DNA from: JBBQSN01 sp963825505 | GTDB taxonomy: Bacteria; Actinomycetota; Actinomycetes; Actinomycetales; CAWJMD01 | DNA: 64,000 bases | Assembly: GCA_963825505.1 (NCBI GenBank) | Contig: CAWGTL010000017.1 | Coordinates: forward strand, 1-64,000 | Direction: 5' to 3' | In this document: piece after piece, positions 18,034-25,933 of the stretch | Layout: each line of letters begins with the position of its first letter | Position numbering within the stretch: position 1 is the first letter of the stretch | Notes under the pieces: model-generated | Told to the model about the DNA's origin: nothing | The model's database searches: none | What the model saw: the letters and a program-made list of their open reading frames with translations, nothing else | Program-made: the position numbers and the translations under genes

Positions 18034-18462
18034 CTACCGGTCCGAGGACGGCTGCCTGGACGGCGCCGACGCCAGGTCGGAGGGGTGCTCGACCGCCCGT
18101 CCCTCGTCGACCTCGAGCACCACCTCGTACGCTCCCGGCTCGTCCACGCACAGGTACATCAAGGGCACCGCGGTGGTCTTGACCTGGTGGTCCGACAGCG
18201 CCCGGCGGTAGGCGCCGACCTCGCGCCACCGGGTGAGCATCGCGAGCAGGTCCGGGTCGTCGGTGCTGCGTGCGACCTCGCCGCTGACGAAGCCCGGCCG
18301 CGCCGCGAGCGCCTCCAGCGCCACCGCCGACCGGTCGAGGAAGTCCGCCTGCTCGGCCGGGTCGACCCGGTACCGGTTGACCACCACGAACCGGTCCGGC
18401 GGGCGGGCGGCCGGTGACCCGGCGTTCGTCTGCACGCTGGTTCGGGGTCCGGGGCTCGTCAC
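18034..18462 (-). CDS. ABM-fold (antibiotic biosynthesis monooxygenase-like) protein
   Basis: The central 100 residues match the dimeric alpha/beta-barrel ABM pattern: FVVVNRYRVDPAEQADFLDRS, then LEALAARPGFVSGEVARSTDDPDLLAMLTRWREVGAYRRAL. Many such proteins are small monooxygenases or haem-degrading enzymes; no specific ligand can be read here. The C-terminal 30 residues are Ser/Pro-rich. It starts with GTG and is divergent from the small membrane protein at 18478, with only 15 bp between start codons. Confidence 0.75.
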   Translation of the reverse strand: MTSPGPRTSVQTNAGSPAARPPDRFVVVNRYRVDPAEQADFLDRSAVALEALAARPGFVSGEVARSTDDPDLLAMLTRWREVGAYRRALSDHQVKTTAVPLMYLCVDEPGAYEVVLEVDEGRAVEHPSDLASAPSRQPSSDR

Positions 18463-18477
18463 GGGCAGGATGCTGCC

Positions 18478-18756
18478 ATGCCGTCGTCACCTCCTCCCCC
18501 GTCGTCGCCCTCGCGGACCGCCACGGTGCGTCGACGCGCCCCCGTCGCCCTCGTCGTCCTCGCCGTCGGCGCCGCCACCCTGGCGGGGCTGCTGCTGCAG
18601 GGCTGGGTCTCCGTCGTCCTGCTCGGACTGGTGGTGCTCGCCCTCGCCGCGTTCACCCTCGGCACCTGGCACCGCCTCACCGTCCCGGGCCGCGCCCTGC
18701 GGGTCCTCGTCATCGGCTTCCTCGCCGCCACGGTGGCGGCGCGCCTTCCGAGTTGA
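18478..18756 (+). CDS. Small membrane protein with two to three helices
   Basis: This 92-residue protein has a Pro/Ser-rich, then basic, N-terminus, followed by hydrophobic segments at about residues 21-38, 42-62 and 75-90. It fits a common actinobacterial family of small membrane proteins of unknown function. A CAGGAT hexamer lies 6 nt before the ATG, suggesting a leaderless transcript. Its stop codon lies inside the znuA promoter region. Confidence 0.65.
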   Translation: MPSSPPPPSSPSRTATVRRRAPVALVVLAVGAATLAGLLLQGWVSVVLLGLVVLALAAFTLGTWHRLTVPGRALRVLVIGFLAATVAARLPS

Positions 18757-18758
18757 CA
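18753..18758 (+). promoter_or_regulatory. Candidate -35 element of the znu operon
   Basis: A consensus TTGACA directly precedes the Zur-box-like palindrome. The -10 element about 17 nt downstream is weak (around AGAAGA). If transcription starts near 18789 the znuA message is nearly leaderless. Confidence 0.5.
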
Positions 18759-18759
18759 C

Positions 18760-18772
18760 GAGAATCATTCTC
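18760..18772 (+). promoter_or_regulatory. Zur-box-like operator before znuA
   Basis: GAGAATCATTCTC is a perfect palindrome around one central base, close to the Zur/Fur operator type TGANAATNATTNTCA. It lies between the -35 hexamer and znuA. The operon ends with a Fur-family gene, so zinc-dependent autoregulation is expected. Confidence 0.75.
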
Positions 18773-18788
18773 AACAGAAGATCGGGGC

Positions 18789-19751
18789 GTGACCCCGCGC
18801 CTGGCCCTCCCGCTCCTGCCCGTCCTCGTCGTGCCGCTGCTGGCCGCCTGCGGCGGTGACGGCGCGGCCGCCGCGTCGGGGACGCAGGTCGTGGTGGGCG
18901 CCTACCCGTTGCAGCTCGTGGCCGAGCGAGTGGGCGGCGAGCACGTCGCCGTCACCAACCTCACCCCGCCCGGGGCCGAGCCGCACGACCTCGAGCTCAC
19001 CCCGCAGGACGTCGCCCGCGTCAGCGAGGCCGACCTCGTGCTCACCCTCCCCGGACTGCAGCCGGCGCTCGACGACGCCGCAGCGGCCGAGGCGCCGGAC
19101 GCCACCCTCGACCTCACCGAGGCCGGACGCGTCGACCTGGTCGGCGGCGAGGGGCACGGTGGGGACGAGCACGCGGGCGAGGGCGAGCACGCGGACGAGG
19201 AGCACTCGGCCGACGACGGCCACGACCACGGCGGCGTGGACCCGCACTTCTGGCTCGACCCGACCCGGCTGGCCGACGCCTCCGACGCGGTGGCCGAGCG
19301 GCTCGGCGAGCTCGACCCCGAGCACGCCGCCGAGTTCACCGCCGGCGCCGAGGACCTGCGGGCCGACCTCGAGCAGCTCGACGCCGACCTCGCTGCCGGG
19401 CTCGAGACCTGCGACAGCCGCGACCTGGTGACCAACCACGCGGCCTTCGGCTACCTGGCCGACCGTTACGACCTGCACCAGGTAGGGATCTCCGGGCTCT
19501 CCCCCGACACCGAGCCGAACCCCGGCACCCTCGCCGAGATCGCCACGTACGTCAGGGACCACGACGTCACCACCGTGTTCACCGAGACCCTCGTGGCGCC
19601 CGACACCGCCGAGGCGGTGGCCGCCGAGACCGGCGCCTCCACAGCGGTGCTCGACCCGCTGGAGGGGCTGGCTGAGGACGCCGACGGCGACTACCTCACG
19701 ATCATGCGTGAGAACCTGTCCGTCCTGGAGGAGGGCCTCGGCTGCTCGTGA
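18789..19751 (+). CDS. znuA: Zinc ABC transporter, substrate-binding lipoprotein
   Basis: It captures Zn2+ outside the cell and delivers it to the ZnuB permease. The signal peptide ends with lipobox LAAC (Cys21). Metal-binding residues of the family are seen as H66 in EPHDLEL, H153 in DPHFWLDP and the later NHAAFGYLADRY. A His/Asp/Glu-rich loop at about residues 123-147, typical of zinc rather than manganese binders, precedes the second ligand. GTG start; 320 aa. The stop overlaps znuC as GTGA. Confidence 0.93.
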   Translation: MTPRLALPLLPVLVVPLLAACGGDGAAAASGTQVVVGAYPLQLVAERVGGEHVAVTNLTPPGAEPHDLELTPQDVARVSEADLVLTLPGLQPALDDAAAAEAPDATLDLTEAGRVDLVGGEGHGGDEHAGEGEHADEEHSADDGHDHGGVDPHFWLDPTRLADASDAVAERLGELDPEHAAEFTAGAEDLRADLEQLDADLAAGLETCDSRDLVTNHAAFGYLADRYDLHQVGISGLSPDTEPNPGTLAEIATYVRDHDVTTVFTETLVAPDTAEAVAAETGASTAVLDPLEGLAEDADGDYLTIMRENLSVLEEGLGCS

Positions 19752-20569
19752 CCGCACCATCCGTCGCCCCGGGAGGCGAACCCGTCCCGGTCCTGCGCCT
19801 GCGCGGGGCCGCGATCGGCCACGGGTCCACCCGGATCGTGCGCGACCTCGACCTCGAGGTGCTGGCCGGTGAGTCAGTGGCGCTGCTCGGCGCCAACGGG
19901 TCGGGCAAGACCACGCTGGTGAAGGGCCTGCTCGGCCTGGCCGAGGTGCAGGCCGGGTCGGTCGAGCTGTTCGGCCAGCCGGTCGCGTCCTTCCACGAGC
20001 GCTGGCGGATCGGCTACGTCCCGCAGCGGCACACCGTCGGCGGACCCGTCCCCTCCTCGGTCCGCGAGGTCGTCGCGAGCGGTCGGCTGGCCCGCCGCTC
20101 CTGGTGGCGTCCGGCCACGTCCACCGACCGGGCCGCCGTCGACGACGCGATCGAGGTCGTCGGGCTCGCCGACCAGGCCCGACGCCCGGTCGCCGAGCTG
20201 TCGGGCGGCCAGCAGCGGCGGGTGCTCGTCGCCCGCGCTCTGGCGGCCGACCCCGAGGTGCTCGTGATGGACGAGCCCACCGCCGGCGTCGACGTCTCGC
20301 AGCAGCGGGCGCTGGCACGGGCGCTGCAGGTGCTCGCCGAGCGGCAGGTGACGATGCTCGTGGTCACCCACGAGATCGGCCCGCTCGCCGGCGTGGTGCG
20401 CCGAGCCGTCGTCATGGACGAGGGCCGGTGCCGCTACGACGGGCCGCTGCTGGCCGAGATGCTCCCGGGTGGGCACGACCACGTGCACCACCACGACGAG
20501 CACGACCACCACGCGGCCCCCGGTCGGCGCGACGCCGGCTGGGTCGCCGAGCCGAGGATCGGGGGGTGA
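19748..20569 (+). CDS. znuC: Zinc ABC transporter, ATPase
   Basis: This is the ATP-hydrolysing subunit of the zinc importer. Walker A is GANGSGKTTL (residues 48-57), the Q-loop lies near VPQRHT, the ABC signature is LSGGQQRR (151-158) and Walker B is VLVMDEPTAGVD. The last 35 residues carry an unusual His-rich stretch (HDHVHHHDEHDHH) that may bind zinc. GTG start overlaps the znuA stop; its stop overlaps the znuB start. Confidence 0.93.
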   Translation: MTAPSVAPGGEPVPVLRLRGAAIGHGSTRIVRDLDLEVLAGESVALLGANGSGKTTLVKGLLGLAEVQAGSVELFGQPVASFHERWRIGYVPQRHTVGGPVPSSVREVVASGRLARRSWWRPATSTDRAAVDDAIEVVGLADQARRPVAELSGGQQRRVLVARALAADPEVLVMDEPTAGVDVSQQRALARALQVLAERQVTMLVVTHEIGPLAGVVRRAVVMDEGRCRYDGPLLAEMLPGGHDHVHHHDEHDHHAAPGRRDAGWVAEPRIGG

Positions 20570-21570
20570 CGGCGGTGGACCTGCTGTCGTACGACTTCAT
20601 GCAGCGGGCGCTGCTGGCCGCCCTCCTGGTGGGCCTGACCGCCCCGGCCGTCGGCACGTTCCTCGTCCAGCGCCGGCTCGCGCTCGTCGGCGACGGCATC
20701 GGGCACGTCGCCCTCACCGGTGTCGCCGTCGGCCTGCTCACCGCCACCAGCCCGGTCTGGACCGCTCTCGTGGCGGCGGTCCTCGGGGCGGTCCTCATCG
20801 AGCTGCTCCGCCGTGGCGGGCGCACCGGCGGCGACGTCGCGCTCGCCGTGCTGTTCTACGGCGGCATCGCGGGCGGCGTCGTCCTGATCGCCCTGTCGCC
20901 GGCTGGCGGTTCGGCCAACCTGGCCGGCTACCTGTTCGGGTCGCTCACCACGACCACCGACGCCGACGTCGTCGCCTTCGCGCTGCTCGCCGTCGTGGTG
21001 CTGGGCAGCGTCACCGCCCTCGGCCAGCGGATGTTCGCGGTGAGCAACGACGAGGAGTTCGCCCGGGCCGCCGGTCTGCCGGTGCTCGCCCTCAACCTGC
21101 TGCTGGCCGTCCTCACCGCCGTGACCGTCGTGGTGTCCATGCGCGTGGTCGGCCTGCTGCTCATCAGCGCGCTGATGATCGTGCCGAACGCGGTGGCGCA
21201 GCAGCTGTCCCGCACCTTCCGGGGCACCGTCCTGCTCGCGGTGGCGGTCGGCGTGGCGTGCAGCCTCGGCGGTGCGGTGCTGTCGTTCTACGCCGACACC
21301 CCCTCGGGCGGGACGATCGTGCTGGTGGCGATCGCGCTGTTCCTGGTCGTGGCCGTCGTCGACCTGGTGCGGCGCCGCGTGCTGGCCCGCACGCGTCCGC
21401 GGGTCGACTACCACCCGCACGAGCACGGCGAGGACTGCGGGCACCCGTCCGTGCGGCACGACGACCACGTCGACTACCTGCACGACGGGCACCGGCACGC
21501 GGTGCACGCCGGGCACTACCACGAGCACCCCCCGGACGAGGCGCCCGCGCGGACGGAGACCCACCGGTGA
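20566..21570 (+). CDS. znuB: Zinc ABC transporter, permease
   Basis: This is the membrane subunit of the ABC-3 family with about eight helices. Family features include FLVQRRLALVGDGIGHVALTG near the start and FAVSNDEEFARAAGLP before the second half. After the last helix there is a cytoplasmic tail of about 70 residues very rich in His (HPHEHGEDCGH, HDDHVDYLHDGHRH), longer than usual. The GTG at 20566 overlaps the znuC stop; a second GTG at 20575 is an alternative. The stop overlaps zur. Confidence 0.92.
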   Translation: MTAVDLLSYDFMQRALLAALLVGLTAPAVGTFLVQRRLALVGDGIGHVALTGVAVGLLTATSPVWTALVAAVLGAVLIELLRRGGRTGGDVALAVLFYGGIAGGVVLIALSPAGGSANLAGYLFGSLTTTTDADVVAFALLAVVVLGSVTALGQRMFAVSNDEEFARAAGLPVLALNLLLAVLTAVTVVVSMRVVGLLLISALMIVPNAVAQQLSRTFRGTVLLAVAVGVACSLGGAVLSFYADTPSGGTIVLVAIALFLVVAVVDLVRRRVLARTRPRVDYHPHEHGEDCGHPSVRHDDHVDYLHDGHRHAVHAGHYHEHPPDEAPARTETHR

Positions 21571-21974
21571 CCGCCACCCGCCGACCGACCCGGCAGCGCA
21601 CCGCCGTGCTCGACCTGCTGCACGAGCAGGACACCTTCCGCAGCGCGCAGGACATCCACGCCGTGCTGCGCGAGGCGGGCACCGGCATCGGGCTGGCCAC
21701 CGTCTACCGGACGTTGCAGGCGATGGCCACCGACGGCGACGTGGACGTGCTGCGCACCGAGGACGGCGAGTCGGTGTACCGCCGCTGCCGCACCCCGCGC
21801 CACCACCACCACCTGGTCTGCCGTTCCTGCGGTCTCACCGTGGAGGTCGAGGACACCCCGGTGGAGCGGTGGGCCGCGAACGTCGCCGACCAGCACGGCT
21901 TCGGCGACGTCGAGCACCAGGTCGAGGTGTTCGGAACGTGCGAGGCGTGCCGCGCGGCGGTCGGACGGGCCTGA
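21567..21974 (+). CDS. zur: Fur-family regulator, probably Zur
   Basis: This is a zinc-sensing repressor (135 aa). The winged-helix part covers residues 1-75 (IGLATVYRTLQAMATDGDV is the recognition region). Then comes the His cluster RHHHHLVCRSCG with structural zinc Cys85/Cys88 and the second pair CEAC (125/128). Placement as last gene of the znu operon and the operator before znuA favour Zur over Fur. GTG start overlaps the znuB stop. Confidence 0.92.
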   Translation: MTATRRPTRQRTAVLDLLHEQDTFRSAQDIHAVLREAGTGIGLATVYRTLQAMATDGDVDVLRTEDGESVYRRCRTPRHHHHLVCRSCGLTVEVEDTPVERWAANVADQHGFGDVEHQVEVFGTCEACRAAVGRA

Positions 21975-21976
21975 GG

Positions 21977-22444
21977 TCAGCCGCGGCGCAGCAGCGCCAC
22001 CAGGACGGTGCACCAGACCAGGCCGCACAGCACGTGCATGGACGCGAGCAGTGCCAGCGTCCAGGCCGGCCCCTCGCTGGTCAGCGGCGAGAGCACCGAG
22101 ACGACGCCGACCGCCAGACCTCCGACGGCGACGGCGGTCCACGCCCGACGGCTGCGGCGGCCGACGAGGCCGAGCGCTACCGTCCCCGCCAGCACGGCGA
22201 GCAGGACGGTGACCACCACCGTCGACGCGGTGACCGCCACCGTCCTGCCGTCGGCCCGGACCACCTCGAGCTCGGCCCCCCCGACCGTTGCGACGAGCAG
22301 CAGCAGCAGGCTCACGCCCAGGCAGCCGCCGAGCGCCCAGGCCGCGGCGAGCCCGACGGACGGGACGTCGCCGTCGACCCGCTCCTGGCGGTTCGGCGTC
22401 GCGGTGCTGGTGGGTGCGGTGCTGCCCGCGGGTGCGGCGGTCAT
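21977..22444 (-). CDS. Four-helix membrane protein (DUF6069-like)
   Basis: A Thr/Pro-rich N-terminus of about 30 residues is followed by four hydrophobic segments (about 31-53, 69-90, 100-118, 128-150). The arrangement matches a common actinobacterial family of about 150 residues with no known function. It ends 2 bp from the zur stop (convergent). Confidence 0.7.
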   Translation of the reverse strand: MTAAPAGSTAPTSTATPNRQERVDGDVPSVGLAAAWALGGCLGVSLLLLLVATVGGAELEVVRADGRTVAVTASTVVVTVLLAVLAGTVALGLVGRRSRRAWTAVAVGGLAVGVVSVLSPLTSEGPAWTLALLASMHVLCGLVWCTVLVALLRRG

Positions 22445-22598
22445 GGTGTCCTCCCGGTGCTCGTGGCTGGGTGATCACCTCCACCGGACCACCGCAGTCG
22501 CCGCGGCTCAAGCGATGTCATCGACCTGACACAGGGTCGTCACGAGCCGGTCGGGGCGCCGCAACCTCACCCGGTGCCCGGTCCGGGACGCAGCTCGC

Positions 22599-23417
22599 TC
22601 AGACCGAAGGGGCGTCGATCGCTCCCCCGTACCGGCGCTCGCGCCCGGCGTAGGTGAGCAAGGCGTCCCACAGGTGGCGGCGGTCGACGTCCGGCCAGAG
22701 GGTGTCGACGAACGCGAGCTCGGCGTAGGCCGACTGCCAGAGCAGGAAGTTCGAGATCCGCTGCTCGCCCGAGCTGCGCAGGAAGAGGTCGACGTCGGGC
22801 ATGTCCGGCTCGTCGAGGAACCGGGCCACCGTCCGCTCGTCGACACGTTCGGGGTCGAGCCGACCGGCAGCGGCCAGCCGGGCGATCTCCCGTGCGGCAT
22901 CGGCGATCTCGGCGCGACCGCCGTAGTTCACGCAGAGCGTCAGCGTCATCACCGTGTTGTCGCGCGTCTGCTCCTCGGCGATCGCGAGCTCGGAGACGAC
23001 CGAGGACCACAGCCGGGGTCGGCGCCCTGCCCAGCGCACCCGCACGCCCCACTCGTGCAGCTGGTCGCGGCGGCGCCGCAGCACCTCGCGGTTGTAGCCC
23101 ATCAGGAAGCGCACCTCCTCCGGCGAGCGCTTCCAGTTCTCGGTGGAGAAGGCGTACACCGACAGGTACGGCACCCCGACCTCGATCGCCCCCGCGACGA
23201 GGTCGAACAGCGCGAGCTCACCCGCCTCGTGCCCGGCGGTGCGCGGCAGCCCGCGCTGGTTGGCCCAGCGGCCGTTGCCGTCCATGACCACCGCGACGTG
23301 GCCCGGCAGCTGCTCGGGCGACAGCCGGGGCGGCGCGACGCCGGACGGGTGCGGTGGCGGCGCCACCGGTTCGTGCCGCGCGACCGGTTCGGCGACCACC
23401 TTGCGGCGACGGGGCAC
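22599..23417 (-). CDS. uppS: Isoprenyl transferase (undecaprenyl diphosphate synthase type)
   Basis: This cis-prenyltransferase makes the polyprenyl diphosphate lipid carrier for cell-wall synthesis. The signature HVAVVMDGNGRWA with catalytic Asp46 is followed by GHEAG, YAFSTENWKR (substrate contacts) and the C-terminal DLFLRSSGEQRISNFLLWQ and the tail WPDVDRRHL. GTG start 2 nt after the recO stop; 272 aa. Product chain length cannot be read from sequence. Confidence 0.95.
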   Translation of the reverse strand: MPRRRKVVAEPVARHEPVAPPPHPSGVAPPRLSPEQLPGHVAVVMDGNGRWANQRGLPRTAGHEAGELALFDLVAGAIEVGVPYLSVYAFSTENWKRSPEEVRFLMGYNREVLRRRRDQLHEWGVRVRWAGRRPRLWSSVVSELAIAEEQTRDNTVMTLTLCVNYGGRAEIADAAREIARLAAAGRLDPERVDERTVARFLDEPDMPDVDLFLRSSGEQRISNFLLWQSAYAELAFVDTLWPDVDRRHLWDALLTYAGRERRYGGAIDAPSV

Positions 23418-23419
23418 CC

Positions 23420-24151
23420 TCAGACCCTCTCGACGTGCTGGAGGGACCGCACACCCCGTTCGAGGTGCCACTGCAGGTAGGCCGCCACGAGCCCGCTGGC
23501 CTCGCGCCGCTCGCGCGGGCCGCTGGTGTCGGCGACCTCCCAGTCGGCGGTGAGCAGCGCCGACAGCAGCCCCACGGTGGCGGGTGCGGGTGCGGCCGAG
23601 CCGGGCGGGCGGCAGGAGGGGCAGACCACGCCGCCGCTCGCGACCGAGAACGCGCGGTGCGGGCCGGGCTGGCCGCAGCGGGCGCAGTCGTCGAACGACG
23701 GCGCCCACCCCGCCACCGACAGCGAGCGCAGGAGGAACGCGTCGAGGACGAGGGCGGGGTCGTGGCTGCCCTCGGCGAGCGTGCGCAGGGCGCCGACCAG
23801 GAGGAGGAACTGCTGCGTGGCCGGCTCGCGCTCGTTCTCCGTCATCCGCTCGGCGGTCTCGGCCATCGCGGTGGCGGCGGTCCAGCGGGTGTAGTCCTCG
23901 GCGATCGGCCCGCCGTACGTGGACAGCGTGACCACCTGGTTGACGATGTCGAGCGAGCGGCCCTGCCAGAGCTGGACGTCGACCACCATGAACGGCTCGA
24001 GCCGCGAGCCGAACCGGCTGGAGGTGCGCCGCACCCCCTTGGCCACCGCCCGCACGCGTCCGTGGTGACGGGTGAGCAGCGTGATGATGCGGTCGGCCTC
24101 ACCCAGCTTGTGGGTGCGCAGGACGACCGCCTCGTCGCGGAAGGTGGTCAC
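23420..24151 (-). CDS. recO: DNA repair protein RecO
   Basis: It anneals single strands and helps load RecA with RecF/RecR. The OB-fold N-terminus (RDEAVVLRTHKLGEADRIITLLTRHHG) and the zinc site CARC...CPSC near residues 159-183 are typical. GTG start at 24151, 243 aa, normal length. Coupled with uppS, an order common in actinobacteria. Confidence 0.94.
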   Translation of the reverse strand: MTTFRDEAVVLRTHKLGEADRIITLLTRHHGRVRAVAKGVRRTSSRFGSRLEPFMVVDVQLWQGRSLDIVNQVVTLSTYGGPIAEDYTRWTAATAMAETAERMTENEREPATQQFLLLVGALRTLAEGSHDPALVLDAFLLRSLSVAGWAPSFDDCARCGQPGPHRAFSVASGGVVCPSCRPPGSAAPAPATVGLLSALLTADWEVADTSGPRERREASGLVAAYLQWHLERGVRSLQHVERV

Positions 24152-24209
24152 CGAACCATCATGCCCGCCGGTACCGACGGCACCCGGCGGACAGGCCGGT
24201 GCGCCGGCA

Positions 24210-25778
24210 TCAGAGCAGGACGACCTGGTCGCGTCCCTGGCTCTTGGCCTCGTAGAGGGCGCGGTCGGCCGCGGCGAGCACGGTGTCGGGGCTCTGCGAG
24301 GTGGCCACGCCGACCGAGACGGTGACCACCAGGCCGGGGGCCGCCGTGGTCCAGTCGTGGTCCTGCACCGCACGGTGGACGCGCTCGGCCACGGCGCGCG
24401 CCGCGACCGGGTCGGACTCCACCAGGACGATGAACTCGTCCCCGCCGTAACGGATCACGACGTCGTGCGTGCGGGTGCTCGCCCGCAGCAGACCGGCCAG
24501 ACGGCGCAGGACGTCGTCGCCGACGGCGTGGCCGAAGGTGTCGTTGGTGTCCTTGAAGCGGTCGAGGTCGACGAAGATCGCCGAGATGACGTCGGTGCTG
24601 CCGGAGATGGCGTCGACGAGCCGGCGCCGGTTGCCCAGCCCGGTGAGGGGGTCCTCGAGCACCTCCTGCCCCATCCGCTCGGTCTGCCGCATCAGCTCGG
24701 CCACCCGGCTGCGGGCCTGGATGTCGGCGAACCGGCTCTCCCGGTCGCGCCACAGCCGCAGGATCGACTCCTGGGCGACCCGGGCCGAGCGGGCCAGGCC
24801 GGGGTGCTCGCCGTGCTCGATCCGGTCGACCTCGACCTGCACCAGCACGGCGGTGGCGGCCCAGACGTCGCGCGCGGCCCGCTCGGCGAACCGGATCGCG
24901 GCACGCAGGTGGCTCTGCGCCTCGTGCGTGCGGCCCTGCGTGGCCAGCACCCGCGCGAGCGCGATCCGGGCCAGGTGACCGTCGATGACCTCGTCGCGCA
25001 CGTCGTGCTCGGCGAGCAGGCGCGTCAGGGTGGCCTCGGCGACGTCGCCGTGGCCGAGCCGCTCGAGCACGAACGCCTCGATGATCTGCGAGCGCAGCAC
25101 CAGGAAGGGCTCGTCGTGCTCCCGGGCCGCACGGAGCGTGGCCAGGCACCGCGACAGCGCCTCGACGTACATCGCCCGCGCCTCCTGGTGCCGGCCGACC
25201 AGCTCGCAGCTGGCCGCCCAGTACAGGAGCGACTGGGAGAACTCGTCGAGCACGAGCAGGTTGCTCTGCGCACCGGTGGTGCCGATGCTGGCCGACAGCA
25301 GCGCGTCGGCCTCGCGGTAGACGTACATCGCCCGCATCGCCAGCGCCACGGCCATGCTCGCCGACATGTGGTTGTAGGCCCGGGAGGGGAAGCGGTGCAG
25401 CAGCGCGCTCGCCTCGGCGAGCGCGTCCATCGCCCGGTCCATCTCGCCCTCGCGGATGTACGCCTCGGCCAGCAGCGACAGGCCCTTGGCCCGCCAGTAC
25501 GGCTGCCGGGCCGGGTCGATCCTGGCCAGCAGCAGCTGGGCGTTCAGGGTCGCCTCGACGCTGTCGCCGAGCTCGTGCAGCGAGGTGCCGATCGTGTAGT
25601 GCAGGTACAGCGGCGTGATGACGTCGTCGGTGAGCCGGACCACGGCGAGCGCGTGCCGGGCGGCGAGGACGGCCTCGTCGTGCCGGCCCTCCAGGTACAG
25701 CCCGTGCGCCCAGTCCGACAGCAGGTCGAACGGCCCGAACTCGTCGACGCGGCACAGGGCCGTCGACGTCGCCCCCAT
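24210..25778 (-). CDS. Diguanylate cyclase with TPR-like N-terminal region
   Basis: The C-terminal 160 residues are a GGDEF domain that makes cyclic di-GMP: DPLTGLGNRRRL, FVDLDRFKDTND and active site YGGDEF near residue 443. The inhibitory I-site RxxD (RTHD) stands exactly five residues before GGDEF, so feedback inhibition is expected. The first 340 residues are alpha-helical tandem repeats with TPR-like Ala/Leu spacing; there is no membrane segment, so the enzyme is cytosolic. ATG with strong GGAGG. A single gene between leuA and recO. Confidence 0.88.
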   Translation of the reverse strand: MGATSTALCRVDEFGPFDLLSDWAHGLYLEGRHDEAVLAARHALAVVRLTDDVITPLYLHYTIGTSLHELGDSVEATLNAQLLLARIDPARQPYWRAKGLSLLAEAYIREGEMDRAMDALAEASALLHRFPSRAYNHMSASMAVALAMRAMYVYREADALLSASIGTTGAQSNLLVLDEFSQSLLYWAASCELVGRHQEARAMYVEALSRCLATLRAAREHDEPFLVLRSQIIEAFVLERLGHGDVAEATLTRLLAEHDVRDEVIDGHLARIALARVLATQGRTHEAQSHLRAAIRFAERAARDVWAATAVLVQVEVDRIEHGEHPGLARSARVAQESILRLWRDRESRFADIQARSRVAELMRQTERMGQEVLEDPLTGLGNRRRLVDAISGSTDVISAIFVDLDRFKDTNDTFGHAVGDDVLRRLAGLLRASTRTHDVVIRYGGDEFIVLVESDPVAARAVAERVHRAVQDHDWTTAAPGLVVTVSVGVATSQSPDTVLAAADRALYEAKSQGRDQVVLL

Positions 25779-25933
25779 GCCGCCTCCTGCCCCGTCCTGC
25801 CCAGCCGGATCGATGCCCGCACCCGAGCCGCCCGTCCCCAGAGTCTGGCACGGCAGGACGTCACCCACCGCTGCATCCGACTCGCTCTCTCCGCCCGGAC
25901 GCGTCCGACCGGGTGAACGCGACGACGCAGCGG

